From NCBI GenBank assembly GCA_044359885.1, contig JBIKLI010000176.1, positions 1-8,875 of the forward strand: a stretch of DNA of 8,875 bases, given 5' to 3'. Below the pieces are notes generated by a model. The model worked only from the letters and a program-made list of their open reading frames with translations. It had not been told where the DNA came from and searched no databases. A program made the position numbers and the translations under genes. Shown here piece after piece: positions 1-6,388 of this stretch; position 1 is the stretch's first letter; every line of letters begins with the position of its first letter. This DNA comes from CAIOSQ01 sp044359885. Lineage in GTDB: Bacteria > Pseudomonadota > Alphaproteobacteria > CACIAM-22H2.

Positions 1-1167
1 GCCGCGGCTGTAATCGCCGGTCACCCCGTTCACGCCCATGCCGATGAACTCGTCGACATAGAGGCCGCGTCCGACGTCGCGGATCAGGTCGGCGCGCGAC
101 GCGGTCCCCGGCGCGAGATAGAGATTGGTCGGCGCCGGGCCCGGCGGCGAGGTCGTTCCACGCGCGGCGTGGCCGGTCGAGCGCAGCTTCAGCTGACGCG
201 CGGCGCGCAGGTCGAGGAACCAGGTGGTGAGGATGCCGTCGGAGACGATCTCGCGCCGCTGCGGTGCGATGCCCTCGCCGTCGACGGGTTTCGAGGCGAG
301 GCCGCGGCGGCGGAACGGATCGTCGACGATGGCGGTGCCCGCGGGCAGGATCCGCTTGCCCATCGCGTCCTTGAGGAACGATGTGCCGCGAGCGACCGCC
401 GCGCCGTTCACCGCGCTGGCGAGATGTCCCACGAAGCTGGCGGACACGCGGGGATCGAAGACGACCGGCAGCTTGCAGGTCTCGATCTTGCGCGGGTTCA
501 GCCTCGCCAGGGTGCGCTCGGCCGCGCGCCGGCCGATCCGGGCGGGGTCGTCCAGATCCGCGGCGTGCAGCACCGATGAATAGTCGTAGTCGCGCTGCAT
601 CCCGGTCCCCGTGCCGGCGATGACGCTGGCGGAGACCGAATGGCTGGAGCGCGCATAGGTGGCGGCAAACCCGTTGGTGGCCGCGAGCGCCACCCGGGTC
701 CGGCCCCAGCCGGCCTCCGCCCCCTCGGAATTGGTGATGCCCGGAAGCGCCAGGGCCGCCTCCTCGGCGGCGCGGGCGCGCTCGACCAGCAGCGTCGCTT
801 CGGGCTCGACCGGGTCGAGCAGATCGAGATCGGGCAGGTCGCGCGCGATCTCGGACGGATCGGCGAGACCCGCGAAGGGATCGGGCGGTGCGGCGCGGGC
901 CATCGACACCGCGCGCGCGACGAGTTCGGCGACCGCGCCGGCCGACCGGTCGGAAGAGGACACGATCGCCTGCTGGCGGCCGACGAAGACGCGCAGGCCC
1001 AGATCCTGGCCCTCGGAGCGTTCCAGCTTCTCGAGCTTGCCCAGGCGCCGCGCGTGGCTGATCGAGGCCCCCTCGACGAAGACCGCGTCGGCCGCGTCGG
1101 CGCCCGCGCGTCGCGCCTTCGCGAGCAGGTCGGCGAGGAAATCGAGGATGTCGTCCGGCGAGGCCAT
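1..1167 (-). CDS. pmbA: PmbA/TldE family protein (TldD-TldE protease partner), 3' end cut by window
   Basis: The visible 389 codons match the PmbA/TldE family, the partner of TldD in the cytoplasmic TldD/TldE protease that processes peptides such as microcin B17 precursor and degrades unfolded peptides. Supporting stretches are LEKLERSEGQDLGLRVFVG (residues about 45-63), PVDGEGI (294-300), the TNLYLAPG segment (347-354) and the closing FIGMGVNGVTGDYSRG (374-389), typical of the PmbA C-terminal part. No HExxxH zinc motif is visible, as expected for the TldE rather than the TldD subunit. E. coli PmbA has about 450 residues, so roughly 60 C-terminal residues lie beyond position 1. The ATG at 1167 is chosen because AGGA sits 9 nt upstream. 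It follows livF by 80 bp. That gap holds a 6-bp stem (1208-1213 with 1222-1227) and a TATATC sequence, so pmbA may be read through from the operon or have its own weak promoter. No functional link to transport is evident. Confidence 0.93.
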   Translation of the reverse strand, partial: MASPDDILDFLADLLAKARRAGADAADAVFVEGASISHARRLGKLEKLERSEGQDLGLRVFVGRQQAIVSSSDRSAGAVAELVARAVSMARAAPPDPFAGLADPSEIARDLPDLDLLDPVEPEATLLVERARAAEEAALALPGITNSEGAEAGWGRTRVALAATNGFAATYARSSHSVSASVIAGTGTGMQRDYDYSSVLHAADLDDPARIGRRAAERTLARLNPRKIETCKLPVVFDPRVSASFVGHLASAVNGAAVARGTSFLKDAMGKRILPAGTAIVDDPFRRRGLASKPVDGEGIAPQRREIVSDGILTTWFLDLRAARQLKLRSTGHAARGTTSPPGPAPTNLYLAPGTASRADLIRDVGRGLYVDEFIGMGVNGVTGDYSRG

Positions 1168-1247
1168 CGGCAGCTGTCCTGACAAGCGGCGGGAGGCTTC
1201 GATATAGGCCGTCGCGCGCCGGACGGCGAGGGGCCCGGCGTCAGGCT

Positions 1248-2063
1248 TCAGGCCAGCCAGCGCTTGCGGCGCTTGTAGTGCTTGACCTCGCGGAAGCTCT
1301 TGCGCCCCCCGCCGGAGAGCCCGAGATAGAATTCCTTCACGTCCTCGTTGCCGCGCAGCGTCGCGGCGTCGCCGTCGAGCACCACGCGGCCGTTCTCCAG
1401 GATGTAGCCGTAGTGCGCGTAGCGCAGCGCGATGTTGGTGTTCTGTTCGGCCAGCAGAAAGCTGACCTTCTGCTCGACGTTGAGCTTGCGCACGATCTCG
1501 AAGATCTCCTCGACCAGCTGCGGGGCAAGGCCCATCGACGGTTCGTCGAGCAGGATCGTGGACGGCCGGCTCATCAGCGCCCGGCCGATGGCGCACATCT
1601 GCTGCTCGCCGCCGGAGGTGTAGCCGGCCTGACTGGAGCGGCGTTCGCGCAGGCGCGGGAAATAGCCGTAGACCATCTCCATGTCGCGGGCGATGGCGGC
1701 CCGGCCGTCGCGGCGCGTGTAGGCGCCGGTCAGCAGGTTCTCCTCGATCGACAGATGGCCGAAGACATGGCGCCCCTCCATGACCTGGATGACGCCCTTG
1801 CGGACGAGCTCGTTGGGCGAGAGGCGGTCGATCCGCTCGCCGCGGAACTCGATCGACCCCTTGGTGACGTCGCCGCGCTCGGCGCGCAGCAGGTTCGAGA
1901 CGGCCTTGAGCGTGGTGGTCTTGCCGGCCCCGTTGGCACCCAGCAGCGCCACGATCCCGCCCTCGGGCACGGTCAGCGACACGCCCTTCAGCACGAGGAT
2001 CACGTGATCGTAGATCACCTCGATGTTGTTGACCGACAGGATCGGCGTGGCGGCGTCGCTCAT
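1248..2063 (-). CDS. livF: LivF-type ABC transporter ATP-binding protein (HAAT family)
   Basis: This is one of the two cytoplasmic ATPases that power the importer encoded by this operon. It has 271 residues. The Walker A motif is GANGAGKT (42-49), the Q-loop region is VIQVMEGRHVFGHL (Q93), the signature is TSGGEQQM (149-156) and Walker B is TILLDEPSMGL (169-179, catalytic E174). At the switch position after Walker B it has AEQN (Q207) where LivG has a histidine. The LivF family commonly carries VEQN here, so this marks it as LivF and not LivG. The C-terminus carries an unusually basic tail after residue 250 (RKSFREVKHYKRRKRW), longer than the roughly 235-residue E. coli LivF. The ATG at 2063 has GAGGG 9 nt upstream. 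It is the last transport gene, 73 bp after the binding protein and separated from it by a strong hairpin. Family assignment is secure; the substrate is unknown. Confidence 0.95.
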   Translation of the reverse strand: MSDAATPILSVNNIEVIYDHVILVLKGVSLTVPEGGIVALLGANGAGKTTTLKAVSNLLRAERGDVTKGSIEFRGERIDRLSPNELVRKGVIQVMEGRHVFGHLSIEENLLTGAYTRRDGRAAIARDMEMVYGYFPRLRERRSSQAGYTSGGEQQMCAIGRALMSRPSTILLDEPSMGLAPQLVEEIFEIVRKLNVEQKVSFLLAEQNTNIALRYAHYGYILENGRVVLDGDAATLRGNEDVKEFYLGLSGGGRKSFREVKHYKRRKRWLA

Positions 2064-2100
2064 GCGGGAAGGCCCTCGTCCGGCGCGGATTGGGGTGGGC

Positions 2101-2124
2101 GGCGGGCGGCTCGCGCCGCCCGCC
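2101..2124 (-). other. Intercistronic hairpin between binding-protein gene and livF
   Basis: A perfect 10-bp inverted repeat (GGCGGGCGGC at 2101-2110 and its complement at 2115-2124) encloses a 4-nt loop. In the minus-strand transcript the loop reads GCGA, a GNRA-type tetraloop, so a very stable stem-loop is expected. It begins 12 nt past the binding-protein stop codon (TAG, 2139-2137). No U-tract follows, so it is not a classic intrinsic terminator. I infer a role in protecting the 3' end of the binding-protein message or partly reducing downstream expression, as intercistronic hairpins do in some other binding-protein operons. Confidence 0.6.
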
Positions 2125-2136
2125 CCCGGGCCGGTC

Positions 2137-3450
2137 CTACGACCGGTTGTCGCAGGCCTCGGTGCGCCGCGGCCAGTTGTTCTTCTCGGCGAAGTCCTTC
2201 GCCGCCGCCTCGAGCAGCGGACGGACCTTGTCGGACATCGGCGACATCCAGTCGGAGCCGCGCGTCCATTTCTGCCCGTCCCATTGCGCCACGTAGACCT
2301 GATGATGGCCGTTGTGGTCGCCGCAGGTGATGCGCACGGGAGCGGCGAAGCCCTCCATGCCCATCTCCTTGAGCCGCGCCGCGGTGATGTTGAGGTTCTC
2401 GAAGCCGCGCCGGACGTCTTCGCCGTTCACGACCCGCTTGCCCGTGAGCTGCTGCGCGGTGCGGATCGCCTCGGCGATCAGCATCGAGTTGTAGACGCCG
2501 CGGTTGTAGAGATTCTCGCCGATCTTGTCCTTCGGGAACTTGGACAGGCCCTTGTCGACGACATGCCGCTGGATGTCTCGGATCACGGGGAAGTCGGCGC
2601 CCACGCCGTGGAAATTGAGCGACTTGTAGCCGCGCCCCCCGGCCTCGCCGCCGCGCGCGTCGTCGTCGCCGCCGGCCCACCAGACGCCGACCAGCTTGTC
2701 CATCGGGAAGTTGTTCTTCGCGGCTTCCTTGACCGCGGTCGGGTTCATCGCCCCCCAGCCCTGGTTGTAGATCCACTCCGTGCGGTCGCGGCGGATCGCC
2801 AGCCATTGCGACGCCTGGTCCTGCATCTTGTCCGCGGGGACGGGATAGAGCTTCAGCTCGAAGCCGTATTCGCGGGCGAAGGTCTCGAGCAGCGGGATCG
2901 GCTCCTTGCCGAACGGCGCGTCGAGATGCAGCAGGCCGATGCGCTTGCCGCGCAGCTTGTCGAAGCCGCCCTCGCGCTCGGCGACGTGGCGGATGAACAG
3001 CGAGGCGCCGTCCCAATAGGTCACGGGCGGGTTGAAGACCCAGGGGAAGGTGTCGCCGACCGCCGCGGCCGACAGGCCGTAGGCCATCGACAGGATCGGG
3101 ATCTTGTCGACATGCGCCTTCGGGATCAGCTGCAGCGTGATGCCGGTCGAGTACGGGTTCACGACGACCGGGTTCTTGCCCTTGATCGCCTCGTAGCACT
3201 CGACGCCCTTCTTGGTGTCGTAGCCCGTCTCGCATTCCTCGATGACCAGGCGCACGCCGCCGATGCCCCCGTCGCGCTCGTTGAGCATGCGCAGGTAGTC
3301 GTGCATGCCGTCGGCGATCGGCACGCCCGAGCCGCCGAAGGGACCGGTACGGTAGGAGAGCAGCGGGACGTAGATCGAGTCCTGTGCCGCCGCGACGGTG
3401 GACAGCGCCATGGCGGCGATCATGCCCAGCGTCAGTTTCTTCAGAGCCAT
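2137..3450 (-). CDS. Periplasmic substrate-binding protein of a HAAT-type ABC importer
   Basis: This is a secreted type I periplasmic binding protein (LivJ/LivK-like, peripla_BP_6 type) that should capture the ligand and deliver it to LivHM. It has 437 residues, longer than E. coli LivJ (about 367). The N-terminus is a Sec signal peptide: MALKK, a hydrophobic core at about 7-20, and a likely AxA cleavage site near AAA|QDS (residues 22-23). The mature protein has GPFGGSGVPIADGMHDYLRM (36-55), a strongly LivJ-like opening, then ILSMAYGLSAAAVGDTFPWVF (119-139) and GKRIGLLHLDAPFGKEPI (168-185). There are four cysteines, C73, C85, C376 and C433. A C73-C85 disulfide would parallel the N-lobe disulfide of LivJ. 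The start at 3450 has the best Shine-Dalgarno of the operon. It lies 79 bp after livM and 73 bp before livF. The ligand is not known. The neighbouring CoA ligase suggests a carboxylic acid, though branched-chain amino acids or amides cannot be excluded. Confidence 0.93.
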   Translation of the reverse strand: MALKKLTLGMIAAMALSTVAAAQDSIYVPLLSYRTGPFGGSGVPIADGMHDYLRMLNERDGGIGGVRLVIEECETGYDTKKGVECYEAIKGKNPVVVNPYSTGITLQLIPKAHVDKIPILSMAYGLSAAAVGDTFPWVFNPPVTYWDGASLFIRHVAEREGGFDKLRGKRIGLLHLDAPFGKEPIPLLETFAREYGFELKLYPVPADKMQDQASQWLAIRRDRTEWIYNQGWGAMNPTAVKEAAKNNFPMDKLVGVWWAGGDDDARGGEAGGRGYKSLNFHGVGADFPVIRDIQRHVVDKGLSKFPKDKIGENLYNRGVYNSMLIAEAIRTAQQLTGKRVVNGEDVRRGFENLNITAARLKEMGMEGFAAPVRITCGDHNGHHQVYVAQWDGQKWTRGSDWMSPMSDKVRPLLEAAAKDFAEKNNWPRRTEACDNRS

Positions 3451-3458
3451 GCGGGGTT

Positions 3459-3465
3459 ACCTCCC
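3459..3465 (-). promoter_or_regulatory. Strong Shine-Dalgarno of the substrate-binding protein gene
   Basis: GGGAGGT on the minus strand lies 8 nt before the ATG at 3450. It is the closest match to the anti-SD among the genes here and fits high translation of the binding protein. Confidence 0.75.
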
Positions 3466-3529
3466 TGTTTGGCGGATCGCCGGACCCGGGGCGGGGCGGC
3501 TGGATCCGCGGACGACGAACGGGCGGCCG

Positions 3530-4606
3530 TCAATACGGGAACGGCCATAGTCTCAGCTTCTGCTTCGCGGTCGCCCACAGCCGCGCGAGGCCATGGGGCT
3601 CCACGATCAGGAAGAAGATGATCAGCGCGCCGATCAGGATATGGGTCAGATGCTCGGCGGTCGCGCCGCCGATCGGGATGCCGAGTTCCGGCAGGCCGAA
3701 CTTGAGCAATATCGGGACGAGATGCAGCAGTCCGGCGCCCAGGAAGGCGCCCAGCAGGCTGCCCAGCCCGCCGATGATGATCATGAACAGGATCGTGAAC
3801 GACAGGTTGATCGAGAACGCGTCCTTCGCCTCGCCGCCGCCGTACCACAGGAACATCATCGCCGCGCCCGCGACGCCGCAGTAGTAGGACGAGACCGCGA
3901 AGGCGAGAAGCTTGGCCCGCAGCAGCCGGATCCCCATCAGTTCGGCCGCGATGTCCATGTCGCGCACCGCCATCCACATCCGGCCGATGCGTCCATGGAC
4001 GATGTTGGAGGCGATCCAGGTCAGCAGCACGAGGATCGCGAGGATCGCGTAGTAGCGGGTCAGCGGGGTGGCGCTCGCGCCCACGATCGGATGGCCGAAC
4101 AAGGTCCGGTTCGGGACCTCGATCGCGCCGGAAAGGTTGTAGTTGAAAAGCCAGGGGATGCGCACGAAGCACCATTCCAGGAAGAACTGCGCCGCCAGCG
4201 TCGCCACCGCCAGATAGAAGCCCTTGATGCGCAGGCTCGGCAGGCCGAAGACGACGCCGATGGCCGCCGAGAAGAACCCCGAGGCCAGGATCCAGATCAG
4301 GATGTTCACGTCCGGGAAGATCGTCGTCAGCTTGTAGCAGGCATAGGCGCCCACGCCCATGAATGCCCCGGTGCCGAGCGACAGCAGCCCGGTATAGCCG
4401 GTCAGCAGGTTGAGCCCGATGGCGGCGAGCGAGAACACCAGGAACGGGACCAGGACGGTGCCGACCATGAAGTTGTCGAGGAAGGGCGGCAGCACGACCG
4501 CCGCCGCCAGGATCAGCGCCACCCCGATCCGGTCCTGGCGGATCGGGAAGACGGCCATGTCGGCACGGTAGCTGGTCTTGAATTGTCCGGCCTCGCGGTA
4601 GAACAC
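3530..4606 (-). CDS. livM: LivM-type ABC transporter permease
   Basis: This is one of two inner-membrane permeases forming the translocation path. It has 358 residues, beginning with GTG. It is strongly hydrophobic, with segments at about 27-47, 49-68, 70-92, 101-121, 184-202, 231-256, 266-296 and 320-336. Family marks are GLNLLTGYTGLLSLGTGAF (64-82), the cytoplasmic coupling loop GRIGRMWMAVRDMDIAAELM (205-224) and EPHGL near the end (336-340). The GTG at 4606 is preferred over the internal ATG at 4558 because GGGAGGG sits 8 nt upstream. From memory, homologues also keep the same hydrophilic lead-in (FYREAGQFKTSY). It starts 15 bp after the livH stop, and its Shine-Dalgarno directly abuts that stop codon, which implies translational coupling. 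It is followed by the binding-protein gene after 79 bp. Confidence 0.95.
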   Translation of the reverse strand: MFYREAGQFKTSYRADMAVFPIRQDRIGVALILAAAVVLPPFLDNFMVGTVLVPFLVFSLAAIGLNLLTGYTGLLSLGTGAFMGVGAYACYKLTTIFPDVNILIWILASGFFSAAIGVVFGLPSLRIKGFYLAVATLAAQFFLEWCFVRIPWLFNYNLSGAIEVPNRTLFGHPIVGASATPLTRYYAILAILVLLTWIASNIVHGRIGRMWMAVRDMDIAAELMGIRLLRAKLLAFAVSSYYCGVAGAAMMFLWYGGGEAKDAFSINLSFTILFMIIIGGLGSLLGAFLGAGLLHLVPILLKFGLPELGIPIGGATAEHLTHILIGALIIFFLIVEPHGLARLWATAKQKLRLWPFPY

Positions 4607-4614
4607 GGTGCGCG

Positions 4615-4621
4615 CCCTCCC
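4615..4621 (-). promoter_or_regulatory. Shine-Dalgarno that fixes the livM GTG start
   Basis: GGGAGGG on the minus strand directly follows the livH TGA and lies 8 nt before GTG 4606. No comparable site precedes the ATG at 4558, so the GTG start is favoured. Confidence 0.65.
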
Positions 4622-5572
4622 TCAGATCCGTTCGATGATCTTCTCGCCGAACAGGCCCTGCGGCCGGAACAGCAGGAAGGCGAGGGCGATGAGATAGGCC
4701 AGCCAGCTCTCGATGCCGCTGCCGACCAGCGGTCCCCAGTAGAACTCGCCCATCTTCTCGCCGATGCCGATGATCAGCCCGCCGACGATGGCGCCGGGGA
4801 TCGACGTGAAGCCGCCGAGGATGAGCACGGGCAGCGCCTTGAGCGCGATGATCTGCAGCCCGAACGAGACGTCCGAGCGCGCGCCCCACATGATGCCGGT
4901 GACCAGCGCCACCAGTCCGGCGGTGAACCAGACGACGACCCAGATCTGGTTGAGCGAGATGCCGACCGACAGCGCCGCCTTGTGGCTGTCGGCGACGGCG
5001 CGCAGCGCGCGGCCGATGCGCGTGCTCTGGAAGAACACCGCCAGCGCCGCGACCATCAGGCCCGCGATCGCCGCGGCGGCGATGTCGATCTTCTGGAAGG
5101 TGACGCGGCCGCCGAGCATGTGCACGTCGATGGCGCCGCGCGGCAGCCACAATTCGCCGGCGATCATGGCCTTCGGCCGCCCGCCGAAGATGAACTCGCC
5201 CAGCCCGATGATGAAATAGGTGATCCCGAACGTCGCCATGAACAGGATGATGTCGGGCTGGTTGACCAGGGGCCGCAGCACCACGCGCTCGATGCTCCAG
5301 GCCAGCGCGTACATCACCCCGATCGTGATCGCGAGCGCCAGCAGCGCGGGCACGCCGTTCTCGTGCAGCCCGACCAGCGTCAGCGCCGCGAACACCACCA
5401 TGATGCCCTGGGCGAAGTTGAACACGCCCGACGCCTTGAAGATCAGCACGAAGCCGAGCGCGATCAGGGCGTAGAGGACGCCCGAGACCGTGCCTTCCCA
5501 CAGCACCTGCACGAGCAGGTCGGGCATCTCGGCCATCTGCACGAAGGGATCGACGAAGATCTTGTAGAGCAT
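4622..5572 (-). CDS. livH: LivH-type ABC transporter permease
   Basis: This is the second inner-membrane permease, partner of LivM. It has 316 residues. Hydrophobic segments lie at about 28-45, 54-68, 75-93, 107-128, 163-181, 208-229, 241-271 and 287-302. Family marks are the N-terminal GTVSGVLYALIALGFVLIFK (27-46) followed by GVFNFAQGIMV, the cytoplasmic loop RIGRALRAVADSHKAALSVGI (185-205) that contacts the ATPase, FTSIPGAIVGGLIIGIGE (255-272) and the terminal FRPQGLFGEKI. The ATG at 5572 is supported by AGGGA 8 nt upstream. That site overlaps the end of livG (stop TGA at 5587-5585, then GGGA), leaving a 12-bp gap and pointing to coupled translation. The N-terminus is about 20 residues longer than in many LivH proteins (FVDPFVQMAEMPDLLVQVLW) but is in good coding register. 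Confidence 0.95.
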   Translation of the reverse strand: MLYKIFVDPFVQMAEMPDLLVQVLWEGTVSGVLYALIALGFVLIFKASGVFNFAQGIMVVFAALTLVGLHENGVPALLALAITIGVMYALAWSIERVVLRPLVNQPDIILFMATFGITYFIIGLGEFIFGGRPKAMIAGELWLPRGAIDVHMLGGRVTFQKIDIAAAAIAGLMVAALAVFFQSTRIGRALRAVADSHKAALSVGISLNQIWVVVWFTAGLVALVTGIMWGARSDVSFGLQIIALKALPVLILGGFTSIPGAIVGGLIIGIGEKMGEFYWGPLVGSGIESWLAYLIALAFLLFRPQGLFGEKIIERI

Positions 5573-5584
5573 CGCTTCCGTCCC

Positions 5585-6388
5585 TCAGTGCCCGACGCCG
5601 AGATACGCGTCGATGACGCGGCGGTCGGACTTGACCTCCGCGGGCGTGCCGTCTGCGATCTTGCGCCCGTAGTCGAGCACGACGACGCGGTCGGACAGGT
5701 CCATCACCACGCCCATGTCGTGCTCGATCAGCGCGATCGTCGTGCCGTACTGGCTGACGACGTCGAGGATGAAGCGGCACATGTCCTCCTTCTCCTCGAG
5801 GTTCATGCCCGCCATCGGCTCGTCGAGCAGCAGCAGCTCCGGTTCCATCGCCAGCGCCCGGCCCAGCTCGACCCGCTTCTGCAGGCCGTAGGGCAGGCGG
5901 CCGACGGGGGTCTTGCGGATGTGCTCGATCTCCAGGAACTCGATGATCCCTTCGACGAAACGGCGGTGCTCGATCTCCTCGCGCATCGCCGGGCCATGGC
6001 GCCAGAGCTGCCAGAAGAACGGCACCTTCATCTTCAGCAGGCGGCCGGTCATGATGTTGTCGAGCGTCGACATGCCGCGGAAGAGGGCGATGTTCTGGAA
6101 GGTGCGCGCGATGCCCTGTGCGGCGGCCTCGTGCGGGCGCATCTGCGCGCGCTCGACCCCGCGATAGGCGATGCGGCCCTGCTGCGGCTGGTAGAAGCCG
6201 TTGATGCAGTTGAGCATCGACGACTTGCCGGCACCGTTGGGCCCGATGATCGCGCGGATCTCGCCCTTGCGGATGTCGAAGGAGACGTCGGTCAGCGCCT
6301 TGACGCCGCCGAAGGCGAGCGAGATCCCGTCGACGCGCAGCAGCGTCTGTCCCGGGGCGGGATCGCGGGGCAGGTCGGTCCCGGTCAT
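5585..6388 (-). CDS. livG: LivG-type ABC transporter ATP-binding protein
   Basis: This is the second ATPase of the importer. It has 267 residues. Walker A is GPNGAGKS (49-56), the Q-loop is RTFQNIALF (Q98), and the signature region is the LivG-typical LPYGLQKRVEL (165-175), where LPYG replaces LSGG. Walker B is LLLLDEPMAGM (185-195, E190), and the switch histidine is in IEHDMGVVM (H223). The insert at about 118-160 (KMKVPFFWQLWRHGP and on) matches LivG proteins. The frame stays open far upstream through the synthetase gene, but the real start is the ATG at 6388: GGGAG lies 8 nt before it, and the ATG overlaps the synthetase TGA as ATGA (6388-6385). That overlap makes translational coupling to the synthetase likely. 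Confidence 0.95.
   Translation of the reverse strand: MTGTDLPRDPAPGQTLLRVDGISLAFGGVKALTDVSFDIRKGEIRAIIGPNGAGKSSMLNCINGFYQPQQGRIAYRGVERAQMRPHEAAAQGIARTFQNIALFRGMSTLDNIMTGRLLKMKVPFFWQLWRHGPAMREEIEHRRFVEGIIEFLEIEHIRKTPVGRLPYGLQKRVELGRALAMEPELLLLDEPMAGMNLEEKEDMCRFILDVVSQYGTTIALIEHDMGVVMDLSDRVVVLDYGRKIADGTPAEVKSDRRVIDAYLGVGH

Noticed and set aside
640..1207. Two plus-strand open frames of about 180 residues
   Set aside because: Antisense to pmbA, whose minus-strand frame is continuous and recognisable.
2060..3235. 391-residue minus-strand open frame over the binding protein
   Set aside because: Shadow of the binding-protein gene in another frame, R/G/A-rich, no signal peptide or motif.
2023..3621. 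532-residue plus-strand open frame, with a related one at 1278-2330
   Set aside because: Antisense to the binding protein and livF, low-complexity A/R/D/V composition, no motifs.
3441..5780. 779-residue minus-strand open frame
   Set aside because: It runs out of frame through livM, livH and part of livG, with R/G/D/H-rich composition; those genes have clear family motifs in their own frames.
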